Assembly (NCBI RefSeq): GCF_050897975.1
Contig: NZ_JBPAXY010000007.1
Span: forward strand, 124,001 to 188,000
DNA length: 64,000 nucleotides
From: Pseudooceanicola sp050897975
Lineage (GTDB): Bacteria; Pseudomonadota; Alphaproteobacteria; Rhodobacterales; Rhodobacteraceae
Direction: 5' to 3'
Within the stretch, counting starts at the first letter, position 1. Each line of letters opens with the position of its first letter. The notes under the pieces were generated by a model. That model was not told where the DNA came from. It searched no databases and saw only the letters and a program-made list of their open reading frames with translations. Positions 50,385-57,981 of this stretch are shown here, one piece after another. Position numbers and translations under genes: made by a program.

Positions 50385-50735
50385 TACGAAAGGCACCGCC
50401 AGGGTCCGTTTCGGGTGCAATCCGCGTCAGTCCGGGGCGGAATTTGTCGCGCTATAGCGCCACTTGGCGCCCGCGCGCCGAGAAATGCCGCAACCTGAGC
50501 GGGAAATCGCCTGACCGGCGCAAACCCCCCGGATTAGGGGTGGTCCGACCGGGCCGGGTGAACCACACTTCGTAAGGAATGTGACGTCACGGAATACCTC
50601 GCAACCCGGTCGGGGCGCCCGCTATGGGCGGCTTAGGACAAAAGGCCTGCGACATCTCCAGGACGTACCGCAGACTGCATCAGCCCTGTTCGGATGCCCC
50701 CGCTCCGGACGCCAGACGAAGAAGGAATGCCCCGG
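50385..50735. other. 351-bp spacer between the cfa-family gene and the SDR gene
   Basis: No gene is seen. It contains a 10-bp palindrome GTGACGTCAC at 50580-50589 and a TGAACC at 50558 that might be part of another stress promoter, but no -10 box at the right distance is obvious. The size suggests that the SDR gene has its own promoter. Confidence 0.35.
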
Positions 50736-51494
50736 ATGCCCAATCCCCGCCCGGTGAAGGACAAGACCTATTGGATCATCGGCGCCAGCGAGGGGCTGGG
50801 CCGTGAGGTTGCCCGCGAGATGCATCGCCTGGGCGCCCGGCTGATCCTTTCGGCGCGCTCTGCCGAGCGTTTGCAGGAGCTGGCCGAAGAGCTGCCTGGC
50901 AGTGAGATCCTGCCGCTGGACGTCACCGACCGCGACGCCCTGGTGGCCGCCGTCGACCAGGCCCGCCATGCGGATGGGCTGATCTATTCCGTGGGCCTCT
51001 ACGAGCCGATGCGGGCGCAGGAGTGGGACCCCGAGGTGGCCGAGACCATGGTCGAGGCGAATTTCACCGGCGCCCTGCGAATCCTTGGCCGCCTGGTGCC
51101 CGGCTGGGTCGAACGCGCCTCGGGCCATGTGGTGCTGATCGGCTCTCTGGCCGGGTTCAGCGGCCTGCCCGGCGCCATCGGCTATGGCGCCAGCAAGGCG
51201 GCGCTGCGTCACCTGGCCGAGGATATGTACCTGGATCTGAAGGGCACCGGCGTCGACGTGCAGGTGGCCAACCCCGGCTTCATCCGCACCCGGTTGACCG
51301 AAAAGAACGATTTCGCCATGCCGCAGATCATGGAGCCGAAAGAGGCCGCGCGCCATGTGATGGTGCTGATCCGCAACCCCGAGCCGCGCCAGGTCAGCTT
51401 CCCGCGTCCCTTCGCCTGGGTGTTCACGGTGCTGGGCCGCTGCCTGCCCTTCCGCCTATACGCCCGCGTCGTCGCCCCGACCCCCGCCGAATAG
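50736..51494 (+). CDS. short-chain dehydrogenase/reductase
   Basis: A 252-residue SDR with a cofactor loop IIGASEGLGREVAREM, the Ser in VLIGSLAGFSG, the YGASKAA (Tyr-x3-Lys) catalytic pair and NPGFIRTRL. The ending is unusual for the family in having a hydrophobic tail (FAWVFTVLGRCLPFRLYARV), perhaps for membrane association. An SDR gene also accompanies this gene set in Rhodobacter, so it may act on lipid. The ATG at 50736 has AAGGA at 9 bases; earlier in-frame ATGs (50694, 50727) fit worse. Confidence 0.82.
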   Translation: MPNPRPVKDKTYWIIGASEGLGREVAREMHRLGARLILSARSAERLQELAEELPGSEILPLDVTDRDALVAAVDQARHADGLIYSVGLYEPMRAQEWDPEVAETMVEANFTGALRILGRLVPGWVERASGHVVLIGSLAGFSGLPGAIGYGASKAALRHLAEDMYLDLKGTGVDVQVANPGFIRTRLTEKNDFAMPQIMEPKEAARHVMVLIRNPEPRQVSFPRPFAWVFTVLGRCLPFRLYARVVAPTPAE

Positions 51495-51652
51495 GCCGCG
51501 CCGGGCATCGTCCCCGTTCCAAAGACCAGAGTTCCAGCCCCCGGGCGCGCCCATGTGGTGCGCGCGGGCCTTGGCCTGCGCGGGATGCGCAAAGGCACAT
51601 GGTCTGGCCCAGGGGGCCAGCATCGTCATCAGGATCTGTCAGGGGGGGGATT

Positions 51653-51729
51653 TGGTAGCGGAGGAGGGACTTGAACCCCCGACACGCGGATTATGATTCC
51701 GCTGCTCTAACCAACTGAGCTACTCCGCC
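51653..51729 (-). tRNA. tRNA-Met (CAU), elongator type
   Basis: A 77-nt cloverleaf on the minus strand: acceptor GGCGGAG with CTCCGCT, D arm AGCTCAGTTGGTTAGAGC, anticodon stem GCGGA/TCCGC around loop ATCATAA (anticodon CAU), T arm GGGGGTTCAAGTCCCTC, discriminator A and an encoded CCA. The first pair is G-U and the stem lacks the GGG/CCC run of initiator tRNA, so it is elongator Met; the CAU Ile2 (lysidine) tRNA is less likely but cannot be fully excluded by eye. Confidence 0.93.
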
Positions 51730-51862
51730 AAACCGTGGCGCTTCCTAAGATAGGGACCCGGACAGGTCAAGCGCAAAAATCGGGGTTTTTTGCCCGCCCC
51801 GCGAAGCGCTTGTTCTTCCCCTGCCGGAGGGTCAATATGCGCCGCGCAAGAGCGGAGTGACC

Positions 51863-53257
51863 ATGATCGACAGGCTGGAAGAAATCGTCGGGGCGGCCCA
51901 TGTGCTGACCGGGGCAGAGGCGGAACCCTATGGCTGGGACTGGGCCCATGAACGGTTCGAGGCCCCTCTGGCGGTGGTGCGCCCCGCCAGCACGGCCGAG
52001 GTCTCGGCGCTGATGAAACTGGCCCATGAGACCGGCACCCCGGTCACCCCCATGGGCGGCAATACCGGCATGGCGGGCGGTGCCCAGGGCGCGGGCTCGC
52101 TGGTGATCCGGCTGGACCGGATGAACCGCATCCGCGAGATCCGCCCCGAGGCGCGCTCTGCCGTGGTCGAGGCGGGGGTGATCCTGGCCCGGCTGCACGA
52201 GGCGGTCGAGGCCGAGGGGCTGATCTTTCCGCTGTTCTTCGGCGCGCGCGGCTCGGCGATGATCGGTGGTGCGCTGTCGACCAATGCGGGCGGGTCCAAC
52301 GTGCTGCGCTACGGCAATACCCGCGATCTGGTGCTGGGCATCGAGGCGGTGCTGGCCGACGGCACCGTGGTTGACCTGATGCAGAACCTGCACAAGGACA
52401 ACTCTGGCTATGACCTGCGCCACCTGCTGATCGGCGCCGAGGGGACGCTGGGCATCATCACCGGCGCCGTGGTGCGGCTGAAGCCGAAGCCGGGTGCCTA
52501 TGTCACCGCCATGGTGGGGCTGGGGGCGCTGGAACCGGCGCTGGATCTGCTGAACCGGCTGCAAACCGTGACCGGCGGCGCGGTCGAGGCCTTCGAATAC
52601 ATGCCCGACACCTATCTGGACGATTACCAGACCATGCGCCCCGAAACCCGCCGCCCCTTCGAGGATCGCCACAAGGTCAACATCCTGCTGGAAATCGGCG
52701 CGCTCAGCCCGCGCGACTGTACCCCCGGGCCCGACGGCCAGCTGCCGATCGCCAGCTACCTGGAAGAGGTGCTGGGCGGGATGCTGGAGGCGGGCGAGGT
52801 CGACGACGCGGTCATCGCCAGCTCCGAGGCGCAGCGCCGCGAGATGTGGGCGATCCGCGAGGCCGCCAGCGAAGTGGCGGGCCTGCGCCCCAATCAGATC
52901 ATCATGGACGTCGCCGTGCCGGTGGACCAGGTGGGCGCCTTCCTGAGCCGCGCCGATGCCACCCTGGCGCGGCTGGACGGCCAGGCCGAGACCTCGGTCG
53001 TGGCGCATCTGGGCGACGGCAACGTGCATTACACGATCTTCCCCACCGACCCGGGCCGCAAGGACCAGCTGGTCGAGGCGATCGAGGATGTGGTGGCCGA
53101 TCTGGGCGGGTCCTTCTCGGCCGAACATGGCATCGGCAAGCTGAAGCTGACCACCATGGCGCGGCGCAAGGATCCCGGGGCGCTGGCCGCCATGCGGGCG
53201 ATCAAGGCGGCGCTGGACCCCAAGGGCATCCTGAACCCGGGCAAGCTGCTGCCCTGA
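51863..53257 (+). CDS. FAD-linked D-2-hydroxyacid dehydrogenase (GlcD/D-lactate/D-2-hydroxyglutarate type)
   Basis: A 464-residue flavoprotein of the same superfamily as GlcD but stand-alone. PCMH FAD domain: TPVTPMGGNTGMAGGAQ and MIGGALSTNAGGSNVLRYGN; C-terminal FAD-oxidase domain: VVAHLGDGNVHYTIF and FSAEHGIGKLKL. The RYGNTRDLVLGIEAVLADG pattern is closer to D-2-hydroxyglutarate and D-lactate dehydrogenases than to glycolate oxidase. ATG 51863 has GGAG 6 bases upstream; a GTG two codons earlier is possible. Electron acceptor and exact acid unknown. Confidence 0.85.
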   Translation: MIDRLEEIVGAAHVLTGAEAEPYGWDWAHERFEAPLAVVRPASTAEVSALMKLAHETGTPVTPMGGNTGMAGGAQGAGSLVIRLDRMNRIREIRPEARSAVVEAGVILARLHEAVEAEGLIFPLFFGARGSAMIGGALSTNAGGSNVLRYGNTRDLVLGIEAVLADGTVVDLMQNLHKDNSGYDLRHLLIGAEGTLGIITGAVVRLKPKPGAYVTAMVGLGALEPALDLLNRLQTVTGGAVEAFEYMPDTYLDDYQTMRPETRRPFEDRHKVNILLEIGALSPRDCTPGPDGQLPIASYLEEVLGGMLEAGEVDDAVIASSEAQRREMWAIREAASEVAGLRPNQIIMDVAVPVDQVGAFLSRADATLARLDGQAETSVVAHLGDGNVHYTIFPTDPGRKDQLVEAIEDVVADLGGSFSAEHGIGKLKLTTMARRKDPGALAAMRAIKAALDPKGILNPGKLLP

Positions 53258-53329
53258 CCCGTCGCGGCGCGCGCGTCTCGCGCCCGCGCCGCAGTTGCGC
53301 AACCGTCAGCCATCGCTTAGATCGAGCCC

Positions 53330-53848
53330 ATGAAACGCCCTATCCTGATCCATCCCGATCCGCGCCTGAAAAAGGTCGCCGCCCCCGTCGAGGACAGCTC
53401 GGACGAGCTGCGCAAGCTGGCCGACGACATGCTGGAAACCATGTATGACGCGCCCGGCATCGGCCTGGCCGCGCCGCAGATCGGCCTGCTGCAACGGGTG
53501 ATCGTGCTGGACTGCGTCAAGGAAGAGGGCGAGGCGCCGCGCCCGCTGGTGATGCTGAACCCCGAAGTGGTGGCCGCCTCGGACGAGACCTCGGTCTACG
53601 AGGAAGGCTGCCTGTCGATCCCCGAGCAATACGCCGAGGTGACCCGCCCCGCCGAGGTCACCGTGCGCTGGATGGACCGTGACGGCAAGGCCTGCGAAGA
53701 GACCTTCGACAAGCTCTGGGCGACCTGCGTGCAGCACGAGATCGACCACCTCGAAGGCAAGCTGTTCATCGACTACCTGAGCCCGATGCGCCGCCAGATG
53801 ATCACCCGCAAGAGCCAGAAGCTCAAACGCGAGCGGGCGCGCGGCTGA
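53330..53848 (+). CDS. def: peptide deformylase, canonical copy
   Basis: A 172-residue metalloenzyme that removes the formyl group from nascent proteins. All three motifs are intact: GIGLAAPQIG, EEGCLSIP (metal Cys) and QHEIDHL (HExxH with two metal His and the catalytic Glu). First of three def-like genes; TGATG joins it to the next. Together with fmt downstream it forms the formyl-methionine cycle operon. Confidence 0.95.
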   Translation: MKRPILIHPDPRLKKVAAPVEDSSDELRKLADDMLETMYDAPGIGLAAPQIGLLQRVIVLDCVKEEGEAPRPLVMLNPEVVAASDETSVYEEGCLSIPEQYAEVTRPAEVTVRWMDRDGKACEETFDKLWATCVQHEIDHLEGKLFIDYLSPMRRQMITRKSQKLKRERARG

Positions 53849-54348
53849 TGGCCGTGCTGGACATCCTGCGCTGGCCCGATCCGACGCTGAAGACGGCGGC
53901 AGAGCCGGTGGCGCAGGGTGCCGATCTGGGCCCGCTGCTGGCCGATATGTTCGCCACCATGTACGACGCCCCCGGTCGCGGCCTGGCCGCGCCCCAGGTG
54001 GGCGTGCTGAAACGCGTCTTCGTCATGGATTGCACCTGGAAAGAGGGGCCGCGCAGCCCGCGCGCCTGCCTCAACCCGCAGATCCTGTGGCGCTCGGACG
54101 AGATCGCCACCCATGAAGAGGGCTGCCTGTCGATCCCCGGGGTGGTGGCCCGCCTGCCGCGCCCGGCGCGGGTAAGGATGCGTTGGCACGATGCCGACTG
54201 GGCCTTGCACGAAGAGGAACTGACCGGCTTCGAGGCGGTCTGTGCCCAGCATGAGTTTGATCACCTGGAGGGCCGCGTCTACCTGGACTACCTGGCCCCT
54301 GCGCGCCGTGCCGAGGTGCTGCGCGCCTATGAAGAGGCCCGCGCATGA
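53848..54348 (+). CDS. peptide deformylase-like protein, second copy (motifs intact)
   Basis: A 166-residue paralogue. Motif 1 reads GRGLAAPQVG (Arg in place of the usual Ile/Val), motif 2 EEGCLSIP and motif 3 QHEFDHL are complete, so the metal site and catalytic Glu are preserved and it should be active, perhaps with a different peptide preference. The start overlaps the first def by one base (TGATG), and its end overlaps the third copy as ATGA. Confidence 0.88.
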   Translation: MAVLDILRWPDPTLKTAAEPVAQGADLGPLLADMFATMYDAPGRGLAAPQVGVLKRVFVMDCTWKEGPRSPRACLNPQILWRSDEIATHEEGCLSIPGVVARLPRPARVRMRWHDADWALHEEELTGFEAVCAQHEFDHLEGRVYLDYLAPARRAEVLRAYEEARA

Positions 54349-54839
54349 CCGCCCGCACCTGCATCCCCTGGCCCGACAAGCGCCTGCGCACCCCCGCCGC
54401 CGAGGTGACCGAGATCACCGACGAGATCCGCGCCCACTGGGATGACATGATCGACACGATGGAGGCCATGCCGGGCGTCGGCCTGGGCGCCAACCAGATC
54501 GGCGTGATGCTGCGCCTGGCGGTCGTCGATGCCTCGGAAAGCCGGGGCCAGGCGGTGCGCATGGCCAACCCGGAGGTGCTGCACGCCTCTGTCCAGCTGC
54601 GCGAGCATGAAGAGGCCAGCCCCAACCTGCCCGGCGTCTCGGCCAAGATCAAACGCCCCCGCGCCGTCACCGTGCGCTTTCTGAACGCGGCGGGCGAGAT
54701 CGAGGAAAAGGATTTCGTCGGTCTTTGGGCGACCAGCGTTCAGCACCAGATCGACCACCTGGCGGGCAAGATGTATTTCGACCGGCTGAGCAAGGTAAAG
54801 CGGGACATGCTGCTGCGCCGCGCCGCGAAACGGCGCTGA
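54345..54839 (+). CDS. degenerate peptide deformylase-like protein, third copy
   Basis: A 164-residue full-length paralogue with a changed active site. Motif 1 GVGLGANQIG is recognisable. Motif 2 reads EEASPNLP, so the metal-ligand Cys is Ser92; motif 3 reads VQHQIDHL, so the catalytic Glu is Gln135, although both His remain. Hydrolysis by the usual mechanism is unlikely. The frame is open and the overlap with copy 2 is kept, so it looks selected rather than a decaying pseudogene. A regulatory or binding role, possibly on the ribosome or on its paralogues, is speculative. Confidence 0.85.
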   Translation: MTARTCIPWPDKRLRTPAAEVTEITDEIRAHWDDMIDTMEAMPGVGLGANQIGVMLRLAVVDASESRGQAVRMANPEVLHASVQLREHEEASPNLPGVSAKIKRPRAVTVRFLNAAGEIEEKDFVGLWATSVQHQIDHLAGKMYFDRLSKVKRDMLLRRAAKRR

Positions 54840-54876
54840 GCGCCGACACGACAGACAGGACAGGAAAGGGCAGGCG

Positions 54877-55794
54877 ATGCGCGTGATCTTCATGGGAACG
54901 CCCGAGTTTTCGGTGCCGGTGCTGGAGGCGCTGGTCAAGGCCGGGCATGACATCGCCTGCGTCTATTGCCAGCCGCCCCGCCCCGCCGGGCGCGGCAAGA
55001 AGGACCGGCCCACGCCCGTCCATGCCCGCGCCCTGGAACTGGGCCTGCCGGTGCGCCACCCGGTGCGGCTGAAGGACGAGGCCGAACAGGCCGCCTTCGC
55101 CGCGCTTGACGCCGATGTGGCGGTGGTGGTGGCCTATGGTCTGATCCTGCCGCAGCCGGTGCTGGACGCGCCGAAACACGGCTGCCTGAACATCCACGCA
55201 AGCCTTCTGCCGCGCTGGCGCGGCGCCGCCCCCATTCACCGGGCCATCCTGTCGGGCGATGCCGAGACGGGCATCTGCATCATGCAGATGGAGGCCGGGC
55301 TGGACACCGGCCCCGTCCTGCTGCGCGAGGCCACCCCGATTGGCACCGAAGAGGTCACCGCCGAACTGCACGACCGCCTCTCCGTCATGGGTGCGCGGAT
55401 GATCACCGAGGCGCTGGAGCGCCTGCCGGAGCTGGTGCCCGAGCCGCAGCCCGACGAGGGCGTCACCTATGCCGCCAAGATCGACAAGGCCGAGGCCCAG
55501 CTGGATTTCACCGCCCCCGCCGTCGAGGTCGACCGCAAGATCCGGGGGCTGTCGCCCTTCCCCGGCGCCTGGGTGGACCATGAGGGCCAACGCCTGAAAC
55601 TGCTCGCCTCGCGTCTGGCCGATGGCAGCGGCGCGCCGGGCGAGGTGCTGAGCTCGGGCGACCGGCTGATCGTGGCCTGTGGCCAGGGCGCGGTCGAGCT
55701 GCTGAAACTGCAACGGGCGGGCAAGGGGGCGCAGGCGACGGATGTCTTCCTGCGCGGCCAGCCCTTGCCCAAGGGCACCATTCTGGGAGGCTGA
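54877..55794 (+). CDS. fmt: methionyl-tRNA formyltransferase
   Basis: A 305-residue enzyme that formylates initiator Met-tRNA with 10-formyl-THF. The N-terminal MRVIFMGTPEFSVPVLEAL, the catalytic block LNIHASLLPRWRGAAPI (Asn and His), and GLDTGPVL (Asp) are diagnostic; the C-terminal domain (PFPGAWVDHEGQRLKLL) binds tRNA. It follows the three def genes after 37 bp. Confidence 0.96.
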   Translation: MRVIFMGTPEFSVPVLEALVKAGHDIACVYCQPPRPAGRGKKDRPTPVHARALELGLPVRHPVRLKDEAEQAAFAALDADVAVVVAYGLILPQPVLDAPKHGCLNIHASLLPRWRGAAPIHRAILSGDAETGICIMQMEAGLDTGPVLLREATPIGTEEVTAELHDRLSVMGARMITEALERLPELVPEPQPDEGVTYAAKIDKAEAQLDFTAPAVEVDRKIRGLSPFPGAWVDHEGQRLKLLASRLADGSGAPGEVLSSGDRLIVACGQGAVELLKLQRAGKGAQATDVFLRGQPLPKGTILGG

Positions 55795-55795
55795 G

Positions 55796-56479
55796 ATGCT
55801 GCGATCCGAGATCAACGAACTGATCCGCGAAGGCGACGCCTTCTTCCGCCAATACGGCTTTACCCTGCCGCCCTTCGCCTATTGGTCGCCGGAGGAGTTC
55901 CGCGCCCGCAAACCCGAGGCCGGGCTGATCGTCGAACAGGGCCTGGGCTGGGACGTGACCGACTATGGCGACGGCCACTACGACACGCTGGGCCTCTTCC
56001 TTTTCACTGTCCGCAACGGCAATGCGGCCGATCTGGGCAACCCCAAGGGGGGTCGGGTCTACGCCGAGAAGCTGCTGATCTCCGGCGACGAACAGATCTC
56101 GCCCATGCATCGGCACATCGTGAAGACCGAGGACATTATCAACCGAGGTGGCGCGCCGCTGGTGCTGGAACTGTGGAAGGACGGCGCCCATGGGATCGAC
56201 CGCGCCGCCCCGGTGCGGGTGATGACCGATGGCCTCTGGCGCGATCTGCCCGCGGGCGGCCTCCTGAAACTGATGCCCGGCGAAAGCGTGACCCTGACGC
56301 CCGACATCTGGCACGCCTTCTGGGGCGAGGGCGGGCGCGTCTGCATCGGCGAGGTTTCGACGGTGAACGACGACCGCACCGACAATATCTTCGAGGCGCC
56401 GATCGGCCGATTTTCCAGCGTCGAGGAAGACGCCGCGCCGCTGCACCTGCTGGTGTCGGACTACGACAACCTGTTGTAA
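55796..56479 (+). CDS. D-lyxose ketol-isomerase family protein
   Basis: A 227-residue cupin-fold protein of the same length as characterised D-lyxose isomerases. The ISPMHRHIVKTEDIINRGG motif holds the metal His pair and Glu, LTPDIWHAFWGEG gives the second-strand His, and IGEVSTVNDDRTDN is conserved in the family. It would interconvert D-lyxose and D-xylulose, or a related sugar such as D-mannose/D-fructose. It begins 1 bp after fmt, an odd neighbour, and no sugar transporter is close. Confidence 0.85.
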   Translation: MLRSEINELIREGDAFFRQYGFTLPPFAYWSPEEFRARKPEAGLIVEQGLGWDVTDYGDGHYDTLGLFLFTVRNGNAADLGNPKGGRVYAEKLLISGDEQISPMHRHIVKTEDIINRGGAPLVLELWKDGAHGIDRAAPVRVMTDGLWRDLPAGGLLKLMPGESVTLTPDIWHAFWGEGGRVCIGEVSTVNDDRTDNIFEAPIGRFSSVEEDAAPLHLLVSDYDNLL

Positions 56480-56490
56480 CGGGCCGAGGC

Positions 56491-56561
56491 AGGTGGATTT
56501 CATCCACCCTACGAACGCGTCTGGGTCCGTGCCGATCTCGTAGGGTGGATGAAATCCACCT
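56491..56561. repeat. paired inverted REP-like elements between convergent genes
   Basis: Two 24-bp perfect inverted copies (56491-56514 and 56538-56561) flank a 23-bp spacer. Each arm itself folds as GGTGGAT-TTC-ATCCACC (or its complement) with a CTACG tail pointing to the centre. This BIME-like unit lies just after the lyxose-isomerase stop and before the convergent rnhA end; it would also serve as a two-way terminator. Confidence 0.7.
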
Positions 56562-56606
56562 GGATCACGCCGCAGACCGGCCCCCGGGTGCCAACAGTCG
56601 CCTGGG

Positions 56607-57059
56607 CTATCCCTTGAACGGCGCCATGCCCGCCCGAGCCAGGGCGTCGGCGCGTTCGTTCTCGGGGTGGCCCGCATGGCCCTTGACCCATTTCCAGGTC
56701 ACCTGATGCCGCTTCGCCGCCTCGTCCAGCGCCTGCCACAGCTCGGCATTCTTCACCGGTTTCTTGGCGGCGGTCTTCCAGCCGTTCTTCTTCCAGCCAT
56801 GGATCCAGCCGGTCACGCCGTTCTTCACATACTGGCTGTCGGTATAGATGGTGATCTCGGTCGACCGGCCCAGGGCGTCCAGGGCGTTGATCGCCGCCAG
56901 CAGCTCCATCCGGTTGTTGGTGGTCTGCGCCTCGCCGCCCTTCAGCTCGCGTTCCTTCAGCACCGCCTCGCCCTCGCGGGCCTGTAACAACACGCCCCAG
57001 CCCCCAGGGCCGGGATTGCCGGAACAGGCGCCATCGGTGAAGGCTAGGAATTCGGCCAT
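56607..57059 (-). CDS. rnhA: ribonuclease HI
   Basis: A 150-residue endonuclease cutting the RNA strand of RNA-DNA hybrids. The four catalytic acids are visible: Asp in FTDGACSGNPGPGG, Glu in NNRMELLAAI, Asp in YTDSQYV and Asp in NERADALA, plus the GHAGHPENERAD loop His. GAGGA precedes ATG 57059; 13 upstream codons are not needed. Confidence 0.95.
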   Translation of the reverse strand: MAEFLAFTDGACSGNPGPGGWGVLLQAREGEAVLKERELKGGEAQTTNNRMELLAAINALDALGRSTEITIYTDSQYVKNGVTGWIHGWKKNGWKTAAKKPVKNAELWQALDEAAKRHQVTWKWVKGHAGHPENERADALARAGMAPFKG

Positions 57060-57164
57060 GGGGTCCTCATGCGGCTGGATCGTGGGCGGACACAGCACGG
57101 CACGGCGGGGAAGGTCAAGGGGGCGGGCAGGGTCAGGGGCCCGGCCCCCGCCCGCCCGCCGGGA

Positions 57165-57797
57165 TCAGGCGCGCTCCAGCGCCAGCTTCACCCCCAGCCC
57201 GGCGAAGGAGGCGGCGAAAAGGCGGCGCAGCCAGGCCATGGCCCGCGCGCTTTCCACCACATGGCGGCGCAGCGCGCCCGCGGCCAGGGCATAGCCCGCC
57301 ATCACCCCGCCGGTGATCAGCACGAAGCCCAGGCCCAGCCCCACCAGATCCTGGGTCGGCGTGGCGCTGCCCGCAGGCAGGAACTGCGGCAGGAAAGCCA
57401 GGAAGAACATCGGCAGCTTGGGGTTCAGCAGGTTCAGCAGCACACCGCGCCACAGCAGTGCCAGCGGCGCCCGCCGCGCGCCCTGCACAGGCGCCACCTC
57501 CAGCACACCGCGTCCGCGCAGGGTGCCCCAGGCCATCCACAGCAGATAGGCCACGCCCGCCAGCTTCACCGCCTCGAACAGCAGGGCGGAACTGTAGAGC
57601 AGCGCCGCCAGCCCAAGCAGCGCGGCGGCCAGGTGGAAACAGGTGACCAGGGTACAGCCCGCCGCGGCCCAAAGCCCGGCGCGCAGCCCGTGGCCCAGCG
57701 AAACCGACAGGGTGTAGATCACCCCGATGCCGGGGGCCAGGCAGACCAGAAAGGCGGTCAGCAGGAAGGGCCCCGACCAGAGAGAGACAAGATCCAT
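57165..57797 (-). CDS. LysE/RhtB-family amino-acid exporter
   Basis: A 210-residue protein with about six helices. LVCLAPGIGVIYTLSVSLGHGLRAGLWAA near the N-terminus and LLNLLNPKLPMFFLAFLP in the middle are the family hallmarks (usual motif G-x-G-PGP reads LAPGIG here). Exports amino acids or related metabolites; substrate not predictable. GAAGGAG precedes the ATG. It ends 105 bp before rnhA on the same strand. Confidence 0.88.
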   Translation of the reverse strand: MDLVSLWSGPFLLTAFLVCLAPGIGVIYTLSVSLGHGLRAGLWAAAGCTLVTCFHLAAALLGLAALLYSSALLFEAVKLAGVAYLLWMAWGTLRGRGVLEVAPVQGARRAPLALLWRGVLLNLLNPKLPMFFLAFLPQFLPAGSATPTQDLVGLGLGFVLITGGVMAGYALAAGALRRHVVESARAMAWLRRLFAASFAGLGVKLALERA

Positions 57798-57918
57798 GAC
57801 GGCTCCTTCACAGCGCGCGTTGACAACCGCCAAAGCCTAGCCGGATCGGACCGGGCGCGATAGCCCGCAATGGGATCGCTCCGCCCGCCACGGGCGCCCC
57901 TTTGCCCCTTCACCGGGC

Positions 57919-57976
57919 TGAAAATACTCCGGGGGAGTCCCGGCTGGCCGGGACGGGGGCAGAGCCCCCCCCTCGC
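57919..57976 (-). repeat. dispersed GC-rich hairpin element, copy 4 (3' of ispH)
   Basis: On the minus strand 6 bp after ispH: GGGGGCTCTGCCCCC hairpin, a GTCCCGG...CCGGGAC inverted repeat around CCAG, then CCCCCGGAGTATTTTCAGCC, the same end as the copy 3' of the GNAT gene. Confidence 0.6.
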
Positions 57977-57981
57977 CGCCT

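Noticed and set aside
51605..51619. TGGCCC-AGG-GGGCCA hairpin downstream of the tRNA
   Set aside because: Perfect short stem, but no T-run in either direction; not strong enough to call a terminator.
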